A DNA stretch of 64,000 bases, taken from NCBI GenBank assembly GCA_032718475.1, contig JAUCBJ010000137.1:1-64000 (forward strand), read 5' to 3'. Both the position numbers and the translations under genes were made by a program. The notes under the pieces were generated by a model. That model ran no database searches, had not been told where the DNA came from, and saw nothing but the letters and a program-made list of their open reading frames with translations. The stretch is from Nemertoderma westbladi. Lineage: Eukaryota > Xenacoelomorpha > Nemertodermatida > Nemertodermatidae. Numbering within the stretch: the stretch's first letter is position 1; each line of letters begins with the position of its first letter. Shown here piece after piece: positions 9,434 to 19,231 of the stretch.

Positions 9434-9778
9434 TTACCGACCTGCTCCTGGGTTCTTCGGGCTCGCTCCTCTCTTACGCCCCCTCCCCAGATACACCAGT
9501 CTTCCTCCTGTAGACTCCATTGACAGCATCCGTGAGGCGTCACTCCCCGGAACTGGCGACGATGTTCCCTGGGCCCCGACTGACTCCCGGCTGGTACTCC
9601 TCCCTCGGCCTCGTCCCAATTGTCATGTTCCCGTGGTCCCCTCCGCCAACTCCTCCTTTTGCAATTGCACACGCGCCTTTCCGGACACTCCCTGCGCCTT
9701 GCGCTGCAACCGCTGTGCTTCTATAATTGAATGATAGTGGTCAACCTTGACTTGACGCTTGTCTAGGACCCCTCCTCC
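9434..9778 (-). pseudogene. Post-pol protein, basic C-terminal tail (BEL-3)
   Basis: Minus-strand frame following the 9763-10242 segment after a one-step frame change at about 9765. A helical basic part (KVDHYHSIIEAQRLQRKAQ, then KARVQLQKEELAEG) leads into an Arg/Ser/Gly-rich tail (GRGRGRSTSRESVGAQGTSS). An in-frame TGA lies at about 9625-9627. BEL-5 has the same tail at 57985-58203 with nearly the same residues, which shows which of the three possible frames is real. The tail resembles basic nucleic-acid-binding ends. No family is recognised. Confidence 0.5.
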
Positions 9779-10450
9779 TGGTTCTTGCCGCGAGCTCCGG
9801 CGGTTGTCGCTGTGGGCGCTGCGGTTCGTTGCTCCCTTATCCGCTCGGCGGTCAATGACCCCACCGGTACGTGAGTCAACAGGAACTCATTGCGGTATTG
9901 TATAGCCGCCATTCTCCAGTCTCCTCGCACGCGCACCACCTTCCTAGTTTCCGAAAATAGACCCTTGGTTATAAGGTCACAAATAGCAACAAAGTTCCAA
10001 GTATATTTATTGTCCATGTTTAACTGTCTGAAGTATTCCCAAACAACAATGACTCCAGTATTCTGTGGAAGATCTTGAGCGGTTAATATTAGCTCCTGAT
10101 ATTGCGGTAATGATTGCAGATACGGCTCGTTCGTGACGTGCGATGGGTCTACTGCCCAAAATCCGTAACCTGCCTTGAACGGCAACCAACGCATTTGTGC
10201 TTGGATATGGTAATCAGCCACACCCTCCCACTTATCTAGCATCTCTCGGAGTAGGTTGTCGCTATGGTTTTGGAAGGAATCATCTCGCAGTTGGCATCTT
10301 GTGCTACGATGTCCCTTTACCCCACAATATCCGCATTGAGAAATGAAGACGGTGCACGTATGAAACTAGTGATCTGTCTCGTTACACCAATGGCAGACCT
10401 TATGCGCCGCCTCTACTACCGCGTCGCACGACTTTTGATTGTGTCTGTGC
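9763..10450 (-). pseudogene. Post-pol protein, zinc-knuckle and C-terminal domain (BEL-3)
   Basis: Frame open from about 10450 to 9763 apart from one TAG at 10368-10366. Its start carries CHWCNETDH..C (interrupted by the TAG) and CGYCGVKGHRSTRC, both CX2CX4HX4C; a third half-knuckle, CKLCGSTD, is at the end of the preceding segment. After the knuckles comes a globular-looking domain of about 130 residues (LDKWEGVADYHIQAQMRWL, then GYGFWAVDPSHV, then YFRQLNMDNKYTWNFVAICD) ending in a Thr/Ala/Arg-rich linker. CCHC knuckles bind single-stranded nucleic acid, normally in gag. Here they lie downstream of pol. Confidence 0.6.
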
Positions 10451-11459
10451 TGCCGCACAGCTTGCATCTACGCGCTTGTGGAAACCAGGCCCTCTCATAT
10501 ATGAGGTCTTCAATCGGCTTCGCACTCCCTTCCTTCCCAATATCTAATACGATTTCGTCCTCTCCGGTCAGAGGTTGTCGGTCCGGAACAAAGTAAACAT
10601 CTTCGCCTTTGTCCTCTATCTCCAATATTTCCTCCTGCGTTCGTTTCGGATATGTCTTCTCCACCGGAAGATCCACTCCGAATACCTCTACTAATGTCTC
10701 CGGCCAACCCTCTCTAACGGGTCTATCCACCTCCAAGTGGACGGGAGTACCAAACCCGTGGGTTTGATTCCCGAACCACTTCTCCAAGGCCTCTGGCGTC
10801 GGATACTCCAATGACGGTCGGTCTCCCAAATCTCCGACGTTCTGTCGATATACTCCTTCGAATATCGCTAATCCTCTCCTAACCATCGACGTATTCTCTA
10901 GCGATTGGTTGAAGAACGGGGTTAAGAAACACTTCATCACGTCGGATTGGATTCCCCCTTTCGAGCAAAAGTATTGATCTCCTACGAACACCAATGGATG
11001 ACGCTTCAAAACTCGCACAACGATATCCGCTAATAAACAAGTTACCGTGTTCGACTCAAGCACCAAATAATATTGCAGCGACGCATGGGGTGGCGCGCAG
11101 ATGTTCCAATACACTAACGCTTGCCGCTTGAAGTGGGATTTGAACTCCGCTCCCGGTGGCGTGTTATATTCACCATACGCCTCCTCGTATTTCTTTTGCG
11201 TCTTTAGCTTGAAGTCCCAATTATATAACAAATGCGCGATAAAACACATACCAGTCTTGGCAGAATTGGGATACTCCCTATAAATTCCAATATCCTGTGC
11301 CCATAGCAACAATAGCTTGGTGTCGACAAACGGTCTCGGCAATCTGTCCTCCAAATCAGTCATGGCGTTGAAGTCACTCTCTAAATCGCTCTGGACTTCC
11401 GATCCCACCTTGACGTAATCCTGGTTGAGAATTGCCTCTCTAACTTTCTTGGGTAGCAT
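10416..11459 (-). pseudogene. Post-pol protein, central segment (BEL-3)
   Basis: 347-codon minus-strand frame, open in its register from about 11500, where it overlaps the preceding segment in another frame. It reads like a soluble globular protein (VDTKLLLLWAQDIGIYREYP; CAPPHASLQYYLVLE; FEGVYRQNVGDLGDRPSLEY) with an acidic stretch before the end and CKLCGSTD at its C-terminus. No signal peptide or membrane span, so it is not a typical envelope protein. The dispersed palindrome at 10751-10766 is read through as QTHGFG. It is absent from BEL-5, which has a deletion here. The function is unknown. Confidence 0.55.
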
Positions 11460-12022
11460 CCTGGCGTCGATACACTCCGCTCCGACGACCTCACCATCGG
11501 CAAGAATCGAATCGCTTCTCGCGACTCCGGGTGATCTACCAATATCGCAGGTTCGTTGCCGTCGGAATAATACACTGGTCGAGGTTGAGATACAGCCTGT
11601 GGAACAAATCCAGTCACTCTCCTCGTCTCCTCCTGATGTCTATCCGCTGTCTTATAATATTCCGCTACCCGCTCTTCGAATAATTGTTTTGCTTTCGCCG
11701 CTCGCTCCTCCTGCCGCAACGCATCTATGTCGTCCTGATGCTCAGGCGTGAGATTTCTCGCTCGGTGAGGCGAAGTGAACGTGGTCCAGGGACTCGAGAG
11801 CTCCAAACCCGCGGGTTTGGTACCCGAGTCCCGTGCCGCTTCGCGCCGCGCCTCTAGGTACTTATAGGCTCGGAATAGCGAAATGGCCGCTGCCGTCTCT
11901 ATCAAACTGGGTGTCGAACAGGGCTTAATCTCCGTATACGGATCAAAAGTCGTAACGGTCAGCATAATGGGTCTCGGAGGTCGCTTTCCGCTGAAGTCGA
12001 TACTGATCATCGGGTTGCTCAT
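11381..12022 (-). pseudogene. Post-pol protein, second segment (BEL-3)
   Basis: Minus-strand frame in the same register as the segment at 12104-12592, from which it is separated only by one TGA. It begins MSNPMISIDFSGKRPPRP, has a short helical stretch (FRAYKYLEARREAARD), the palindrome-encoded residues KPAGLEL near residue 75 and a charged helix (RQEERAAKAKQLFEERV). After about 11500 the frame goes wrong and the next segment takes over. BEL-5 has the first part at 58392-58799 without the KPAGL insertion. No known domain was recognised. Confidence 0.55.
11791..11820. mobile_element. 30-bp in-frame palindrome insertion
   Basis: Against BEL-5 (58611-58622), BEL-3 carries exactly 30 extra bases between two otherwise matching flanks. 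They contain the perfect 18-bp palindrome CCAAACCCGCGGGTTTGG (11803-11820), and CTCGAG on one side is echoed as CCCGAG on the other (11821-11828), as an imperfect target duplication would be. The exact 30-base frame can slide by up to about 8 bases. The insertion adds ten residues and keeps the reading frame. Confidence 0.65.
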
Positions 12023-12592
12023 CGGGTAACCTCCCTCGTTGTATCTAAGGAACTGGTGAGCTTGACATAGCGTTAATATCGGTTTGGGATGCTGCTCGTT
12101 CAGTCAGTCGGGAATCGCCACGTCTTGTTTATTCATGCATTCACTGCATTTGTAGAACAACTTGTAGACGCTGAAGACCTTTGGCATCTCTTGATCCACG
12201 CCTCGAGTCCTCCGGTAAAGATGCATTCTGTCGAACTGATCTCGGACTGCAGGTAGAGGTTCGTCGTATCGTAAATACATGTTCATATGGTACAGCCATG
12301 CGATTTCCTCGTCCGGGTCTGCACTAATGTCGCATACATCTAGAGCAAAGTCGTAGGGATAACGAGTGCGATACTCCTTCCTTAAAACCTCCATGCAGTC
12401 TCCTAATGCTCTCATTGGTTCCCTCCTCAACTCTTTATCATACGTGGGCTTGTACTTCCCATTCAATTCCATCACCGACCTCCCATGGTAGTAGACGTTT
12501 GAGTCTTTACACCCGGGTCGGGCAAATGGTAGTTCCGTCTCCTCTCTGGCAGTAAATCCTCTCCTTGGTTGCGCTCTCATTTCCTTCTCCAT
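12023..12592 (-). pseudogene. Post-pol protein, N-terminal segment (BEL-3)
   Basis: ATG at 12592; 162 codons to a TGA at 12106-12104, then open in the same frame into the next segment. BEL-5 has Arg (CGA) at the stop position, a simple C-to-T change. The protein is soluble, Tyr/Arg-rich, with VYYHGRSVMELNGKYKPTYD, a CDISADPDEE acid stretch and a late CSEC pair. Against BEL-5 (58796-59383) the protein is about 90 percent identical, and the underlying DNA differs mainly at silent positions, which shows past selection on the protein. It lies 770 bp after the end of pol. I do not recognise the family. Confidence 0.65.
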
Positions 12593-13358
12593 TATAGCCG
12601 CGTATATACATACATATATCCCAATAGGTCCGTTACGTAACTAATTACACTGTGGGTAAATCAGTTAGATGATGCCGAAGGACAGACCTCCCGAACCCCC
12701 CAGCCGCCTTCCAGCAGTTCAGGTTCGACTCTCTAGATCCCGTCTCATTCCTAACTATCCTCTAACCTATTCCCATGCATAGCGCAAAAACTTCGGAGAT
12801 AAACTGGCCGTTACCAACTCACTTTTTGATACCCAAACTACCCCCATTGCATTACTTGTACTAAACTGCAGTAGTTAGAAAGGACAATAGCTATGGCGCT
12901 CGACTATACCAAACCCACAGGTTTGATAATCGAACACCTCACTCCACTGCAAACTACTGAGTGGGGTCTGTGTACGCCTCTGGTGCTACTAACCTTTAGC
13001 ATCTTGGTTGTTGTACTGTTGGCACCAATCTGTGGAAGTTACTGAAATCAATTTACACTCCCACATAATATAGCCTTCACCATGGTTTCTAAATGCTATT
13101 TTCCAGGCTTCACGACTTTTCAAATTACTGTATATCTATAGACGAATTCTAAAACGCGTCTATATTCAGCGTTTGGAATTGTCTTGGGTTCACTTCTAAT
13201 TTTTAAAAATTTTTAATTTTCCAAACATTTTTGAAAATAAAATTTTGTTTTGATACCCACCAGACAAATTCTCAACGCAAATCAACACAAACCCGCTCCT
13301 ATGCATTTCCTAGTATTTGCATACGAGGAATGCATACGAAGTGAGTTTGCGTCCAACA
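12593..13358. other. Spacer between pol and post-pol region of BEL-3
   Basis: No gene seen. The whole spacer is alignable with 59384-60143 of BEL-5, including the dispersed palindrome at 12910-12925, so the pol to post-pol order is a property of the family. Direct short repeats around 13300-13350 include GCATACGAGGAATGCATACG. A promoter, splice site or internal initiation signal for the downstream ORF might lie here; none is obvious. Confidence 0.6.
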
Positions 13359-13905
13359 CTAATTTTGGTTTGATGCAGGAGACAAATTATAATCTCCTGT
13401 CTCGATGCGTGTCTCCTCTAATAACACGATATCTTGGACCGGTCGGTCCAAGGTGTGTAAACCATTAGTTTTACACTTCTTTGGGTGTGGACATTTGCAC
13501 CTTATTTTCACAGTGACGGTGTGCACTATATTTTGCACGTCTGGGTGTATGTGCAAGATGACTCCGGTTTCCCAATATTTTCTTTTGACAACTGGTTCGG
13601 TTATTAATACATAGTCTCCTCATTGGAGGCTCCGAACCGTTTTGTACCACTTCGATCTGGTGGATATGGTGGGAAGATAATATTCCCACCAATATTCCCA
13701 GAACATGTACGCGACAAACTGTGTTATTTTCCAGCTCTTACGACTGTATAGGTCGGCACCAATGGGTTCTGATGCCGGCACAAGAAACGCTGGACTCTGC
13801 ATTAGCAAATGATTCGGCGTTAATGCAACACCGTCTGGCAACATAGCTATCGGCCTCGAGTTTAGTGTATGCTCGATTTCGATGAAAGATGTTACTGAGT
13901 AGCTT
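13359..13905 (-). pseudogene. Integrase C-terminal/DUF5641 remnant of BEL-3 pol
   Basis: About 180 codons in one frame, broken once by a TGA at the position where BEL-5 has Lys (SLQKGDYVLI). It matches the end of the BEL-5 integrase frame (60144-60670): NSRPIAMLPDGVALTPNHL, YLPTISTR.KWYKTVRSLQ, and the Cys/Lys-rich KIRCKCPHPKKCK. The C-terminal beta-rich part corresponds to DUF5641, the usual tail of BEL/Pao integrases. Everything upstream in pol is missing; the homology stops at about 13905 against unrelated minisatellite DNA. Confidence 0.75.
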
Positions 13906-14321
13906 AGTACATGCCAATGCTTGAACTTGAGTCAATATGTAAACGCAGTTCAGTTGGTATCAGAGTAAATTAATCCCATTCACTTTACTTTGATACAACG
14001 AGGCTCAAATTAGCAGGTGTGGCGAAATCGTCCATGGTGAACTCCCCTCCCACTCTCAGGTATATCAACACGACTGTTACAGTCTTACAGTTGTATTCAT
14101 ACTGTAGCAATGTTACAGTCGTGTTCATAGCAATGTTAAGCAATGTTACAGTCGTGTTCATAGCAATGTTAAGCAATGTTACAGTCGTGTTCATAGCAAT
14201 GTTAAGCAATGTTACAGTCGTACTCATAGCAATGTTACACCCCTATCCAAAGCAATGTTACAGCCGTATTCATAGTAATATTACAGCCGTATTCATAGCA
14301 ATGTTACATTAGCTTACCTGA
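13906..14321. repeat. Minisatellite filler where pol was deleted
   Basis: 14050-14315 holds about 7 units of a 20-35 bp repeat (TGTTACAGTCGTGTTCATAG, AATGTTAAGCAA). 13906-14049 has no recognised feature. Small frames here are repeat by-products. Gag homology ends on one side and integrase homology on the other, so this replaces roughly 3 kb of pol. Confidence 0.7.
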
Positions 14322-14830
14322 GGTCTATGTGGTATAGTTGCCTCCAATATGCGTACTCGTTGACTAGGTTGGACTTTATCTAACTCAGGCCTGCTAGGAT
14401 TAGAATTACTTCTTACCTGGGCTGCTTCCTTTAACCGTAGGTTACTAAGCATGTCCATTATAGGTTGGATGTGCAGCGATATAGCTTAAGCTAAACTGGC
14501 ACTTAACTCATCCCTCGTAATAAATTCCTGGCTAGGGTTGTGTTGTATAATCGGCTCTATCTGAGTAATCCGCTGTCTCTCATATGATCCTCTTCTGGTT
14601 TAACCCGGAAGTTATCCGTCGAACTGGGTCGGCGATCCGTCCGCGCACTCCAAACCCGCGGGTTCGGTTCACCCAATACTCGGCCCGTCGGAGTTTCTCC
14701 TCTAAACTCTTCGTTGTCACGTTCAGTATGTAGTGGTGCGGTGTTCTGATGCCGTGGATTCTGCGCGATAGGTGAAGCACTAATACCAACTGGTGTGCGA
14801 TATGTAGAGAACGGTTTAGCGATCCGAGTA
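14322..14830 (-). pseudogene. Gag C-terminal part of BEL-3
   Basis: Two successive minus-strand frames continue gag after shifts near 14850 and 14580. The first reads a Pro/Arg/Thr-rich, disordered part (RNPRHQNT-like composition) and crosses the dispersed palindrome at 14650-14667. The second reads an amphipathic part (IEPIIQHNPSQEFITRDE, then LHIQPIMDMLSNLRLKEAAQ) with one TAA at about 14492. It ends near 14322 where the minisatellite begins. The frame calls are based on composition and continuity; there is no second copy to check against. Confidence 0.4.
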
Positions 14831-16177
14831 CTCGTAATAGCTGGACCGGGTATAGGAATTCTGGTCGTCGTCGACTCGCGTATAGTCGGAGTTCTTCTGC
14901 TGTGCGAACAGTTCTCGCAACTCAGTACCTACACTCGCCCTACATTCTTCGATCATTCGCATCCCCTTCTCGGCGATTTCATTCGCATTCCTGGTCCGTT
15001 CTTCGCTCTCTAAGTTTAGTCTCGCACTTTCCAACTGCGCTAATTTACGTTGTTCTTCTTCCCTCGCTCGTCTCGCTGCGCTCTCTTCTTCCACGCACGC
15101 CTTTTCTTTGTACAATGCGCGTCTTCTTTTCTCGATCTCGAGTTCGCGTTCCTTGCATTCATGTTCGAGTTGAAGCTCGCGTTTCTTCTGTTCACGCTCG
15201 AGTTCCTTGCGTTCGCGTTCGAGTTGAAGTTCGCGTTCGAGTTGAAGTTTGCGTTCCTTCTGTTCACGTTCGAGTTCCTTGCGCTCGCGTTCGGCTTGAA
15301 GCTCGCGTTCCTTCTGCTCGCGTTCCGCTCGTTCGCGCTTACTTATGTCCTCCAACTCTCGTAGCTCTGCGTCCAACTTACGTGTGCGCTCCTGTTCCTG
15401 CTCGGCCTCCTTCCGTGCTTCCAATGCATGCAAAACTTCCACCTGCTGTTCGTCCAGTCTGCATCTTCTCTCCTCTGCCGAGTTGTGAGAAACAAGGGAT
15501 CTAGCGCATATAACTTTCCCTCGCGCTTGACTAACCTGGGAATCGCCACTGTCTCTAGATGCGTCGTAGGGTGGAGTCAACGTCCTCTGTTGGATGTTGT
15601 CCGTCGTTGGTAGCACCTGGCCCGGTACCACCACTCCACTCTGCATTAGCCAGCTGGTAACTTCCCTCTGATACCGCCGCTCTTCCTTGTCTTGGGTCTC
15701 CCGCTCCACTAAGTTTCTCGACTCCGCGTCACTCACCTGAGTCGCCTGTGCTTGTGATGCCCATAGCAACCAGTTCTCTGTCCTAACTCGTCGAAATCGC
15801 TCCGATAACGCGCGGTGCTCTAACAAGGCTGCTAAAGCCCTGCCGTAAACCCTCATCGCCACGTCGCTCGACTGAGACTCCACTGCCCTCTTCGCTAGGA
15901 CTGCAAGCTCCTCCGTCTGCTTGAATAACGCTGAGTTGTATCCCCTTCTAATCTCTACTAACCCTTCCCTTCTGATGTTACCAGAGTCGGCTAGCATCTT
16001 CCTCACCTTGTCAGTCGTCCGGGTTATATGTCCAGCCTGCGCGCGAAGTTTCTTCCTTATCGCGATGTCTAGTTCTCTCTCGCTTACCTGACTCATACTC
16101 GGTGGACTTGAAGGATTATTTTGGGAACTACGGGTGCTCCTTACAGCCACTGGGACCACGGCACTTACCATACCCAC
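14816..16177 (-). pseudogene. Gag coiled-coil region of BEL-3
   Basis: 453-codon frame. Residues about 25-210 are a helical, mostly alpha region (RKKLRAQAGHITRTTDKVRK; LAVLAKRAVESQSSDVAM). Residues about 255-425 are a long charged coiled coil (REQKERELQAERERKELER, repeated), the classic low-complexity rod seen in BEL/Pao gag proteins. No knuckles are seen in this part. The frame continues the acidic segment at 16128-16490 through a shift in the CCCGGAGCCCGGAGCC duplication, and is itself shifted again near 14850. The palindrome at 16168-16185 lies at its start, read as RPVGM. Confidence 0.65.
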
Positions 16178-16490
16178 AGGTCTGGAAACCGGGCTCCGGG
16201 CTCCGGGCTCTCGCTTCTGCTACACTACTTTCCCTATCACTCACCTCTGGCCGGGCTGCTATACAATCCTTCCTTACAGTAGTGGTAGGGGATCCTAATA
16301 CTATTATTTGAGGTCCTTGCTCGTCCTCACTAGTTACTGTCTCGTCCTCCTGTTCACTTACGTCAGCGTCGCTCGCAGCGTCGTCATAGTCGGCATTGTC
16401 ATCGACAGTTACATTAATGCTATCGTCAGTCGGCGGTACAGCCGCCGTCTCATAGCTGTCCTCTAGTGCCTCCTTCTCTGAGACACTCAT
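16128..16490 (-). pseudogene. Gag acidic N-terminus of BEL-3
   Basis: ATG at 16490. The first 90 codons are very acidic (DDSINVTVDDNADYDDAAS; SEQEDETVTSEDEQ), then VVLG/TTTVRKD-like sequence and a Pro/Arg-rich piece. The frame leaves the gag register inside a short duplication at 16195-16212. The start is accepted because it is the first ATG after the AT-rich leader and the acidic composition is biased like protein. Confidence 0.5.
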
Positions 16491-17590
16491 AGTCTAAATA
16501 ATATTTTGCCTTCCGGCTAAAATCTGACAAAAATTTCAAGATATATATAATTTAATCGAAAATACGGTTAAATTATTTGTCAAATAATTGGTTGGTCTCA
16601 AAATGTCAAATAAATTCGCAATATAATATTGTGAATTTAATAGGATATAGTTATAGTAAATACCGGCATAATATTTAAACAAAAATATTATTCTATAGCT
16701 ATTATATAGCATTTAAATACCGTTATGACACAAAATAATTTCTGAATCTAATTCAAAATATTCAAAATGAATTTGCCACCCAAATATTTCTAATTTTATA
16801 TATAGCTCTAATCAACGCAATTTTAATTTCAAATATTATATGTATCCACTAGCGCGTGGCTCGGCTTCGGGTTGCGACACACTCTCTCTCTCTCTCTCTA
16901 ACTTGAGTGATTCAAAAAACCATGGCTGGCTAAACCTAACTATCCTAACTAATAAATTGAGTTCAGCTTCGCAGTTAAACAACCGGTAATTTTTTACTGC
17001 TTCCACAAATACAATGGTACCAACAGGACAACTAACCTTGTTTGCTGTGGGATTCCACGTCCGCGTCCAAAGTCTCAGGCTCTTCGCTGATTGCAAACCG
17101 AACCCGCAGGCCCACACAAACCCCAAACTCAGAAGCTCCATCTCGCCATGTATCTCCAGATGGTATAAAACAACTAAGCAGTTATTCAACATACCGGTAC
17201 AAAACTCTAGATTTTATTATAAAAATAATTTTGACCGAAACTGAATTCTCACAAACCTAGCTAAAATTTTCAAAAAACTTACTAATTACAGTTTGCCCTA
17301 GCGGCCTAATGAACTGCTGTATTTGCGATTAGTAAACGCACTACTGCACACTCCACTGTACGCAGAACAGTAAGTAAAACAATACACCAACCTAACAGCC
17401 TAAGTGAATACTGCATGTAGTACAGCAAAACAAATATCTTTTCTACCGTACGCAGTACAGCAAGTCAGCCTAATGCACTACTGTACTACTGTATTGCGAC
17501 TAGGGAATACAGTAATCTAACCTAACATCCTAATGAATACACTCTGTGTCTTACTGTATGTAGTACAGCAAAACAAATAACGTGCTTTAC
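16491..17590. other. BEL-3 leader between 5' LTR and gag
   Basis: No gene is called. The 118-codon minus frame at 16836-17192 lacks motifs and ends in a (CT)n tract (16880-16900). A diverged copy of the dispersed palindrome is at 17099-17116. At 17300-17590 there are about three partial copies of a 110-145 bp repeat with CTGTACGCAGTACAGCAA-like inverted pieces and CAGCAAAACAAATA. No convincing tRNA primer-binding site lies next to the LTR at 17590. Confidence 0.5.
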
Positions 17591-18819
17591 TGTTAAACTA
17601 GCGGGTACCCGTGCTTTACTATTAAACAGGGGTGATCAGGAGCACGCTATTACTACTGTAGGACTGCTAAATACAAAACCGCTACTTACCGTTGGATGGC
17701 GCTAACCTGCCGTCCGCTAATATATTTTACTAATTTTTATACGGCTCCTTCAAATCGCTTGTTCCTTTCTCTACCGATCGCTCGATAGAGAGCTAACTGT
17801 TCGAATCTATGAGCCACGCGGGAATAACCAAAACAATAAACCCGAATCGGCTCCCTAAGCTACTTAAAACGATTGTTAGAGGCTTGACACTCCAAAGTAT
17901 ATTCTTATGGCCTAATCTTACTGCTAAAACGCGCAAATAACCGCGTTTTTTCTAATCGCAAATACTGGGGTTCCCTAACGGAATATGTGAATGTGAGAAT
18001 ATTTAAATAATCAAAATGGGGCAGAATGTCTTATCGGGGACTGATACCTACTATGGGTCTAAACTTGCCTTCGGCTGGCTTTAGGCCAGCAATTTACTAC
18101 TGCGTTCTGCGTGCTGGGTACTGCTATCTAGCTTATTGACCGCTAATTCAAATAACCGCCCAGCGTGAATAGTTTACAGTACTCCACATTATTACCTTAA
18201 CCGCTATGCTGCGTACAAATTCTTAATTTTACTAATTAATTACAGTCACAAATATGAAACAGCGTACTAATTACTAAGTATTCCAGAATACGCAATTCTA
18301 ATTTATTACGCAACGGGTCACACTAGTAACAGCCTAAATACTGTATTATTTTTGACCTAATCAGTAATTATTTATCGTAAACTAAGAAATAGAAATCAAT
18401 CAAGGGAAAAGGGCGCCTATCTAAGCATTCGTGATTTTATCAGGCACACTTTAGCAACACACCAATCAGCGTAACATTCAATAGTTAATACTTACCAATT
18501 TATAGTTCCTAATGTACAATTTACAATTAGCAGTTCGCAACTCGCAATTGGCAATCCGCAGCCTACAGTTTGCAGTTTGCAATGTAAAGCATGAAGGCCT
18601 CTCCCGGGTACATGTAGGCTTCCTAACTAACCCGATTCCCACCCCCCTAATACTACAAAATAGAGACGAAATCTGGATCATCAGCCCCTAATTACTGTAC
18701 CAGCGAGCGGTCTTCCCTCTACACTGCCAACCCTCCGACCGCAACGGTGACCCCCCGCCAGCGTTGCTCGCCTCTGAATCCTCCGCACTCCCTTCGTCGC
18801 TAACCCCCCGGTGCACCCG
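17591..18819 (-). repeat. 5' LTR of BEL-3, 3' part
   Basis: Starts TGTTAAAC on the plus strand, the same eight bases that begin the BEL-5 LTR at 55113. 17591-18819 aligns with about 55113-56300, and its last 340 bp with 7656-7995. It is cut at 18819 by the RTE insertion. In the element's direction the LTR therefore ends GTTTAACA, a standard CA end. Confidence 0.75.
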
Positions 18820-19231
18820 CCCGGTCAGGTATTCTAGGTCATTGATCAAGAAAACTTGCCACCTCCATGCAGCATAAAGGAGGTGCCACATGTAGCTGCA
18901 TAGACCCTCTTACTAGGGCAAATCTGGTCCTGTAACTAGGACCCCCTTCATTCTGGGATAAGGACGCCCTTGGTCCTGGATTAAGGACCCATAGACTTCG
19001 CTGCAGGGGTATATGGCCTGACCAGGCAGATGGTGATCTACCAATGGCTGGTCAGGAGTAGAGTGTTCTCATGTCCACTCTGAGAGCACTTCACTGCGAC
19101 CTGCACCTGGCAGCAAGGGTACAGGGCATGACCCAGCAGATGAGCTGCAACAGCCAATGGTGGGTCATGTGCGCCAGAGTAGATATGGGTGATGGGCCTC
19201 ATATCTGACTCCATTGCGACACCCACCCTGT

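Noticed and set aside
9403-9672. 89-codon minus frame starting MCNCKRRSW
   Set aside because: Comparison with BEL-5 shows that the neighbouring frame (GRGRGRSTSRE) is the conserved one.
9434-12592. Envelope gene in the post-pol position
   Set aside because: No signal peptide, membrane span or fusion-like segment; zinc knuckles and a basic tail instead.
13955-13970. TTGGTATCAGAGTAA as a tRNA primer-binding site
   Set aside because: Resembles the initiator-tRNA site of Copia elements, but lies on the plus strand inside filler DNA, not next to an LTR.
14902-15504. 200-codon plus frame
   Set aside because: Antisense of the gag coiled coil; Val/Arg repeats are its mirror image.
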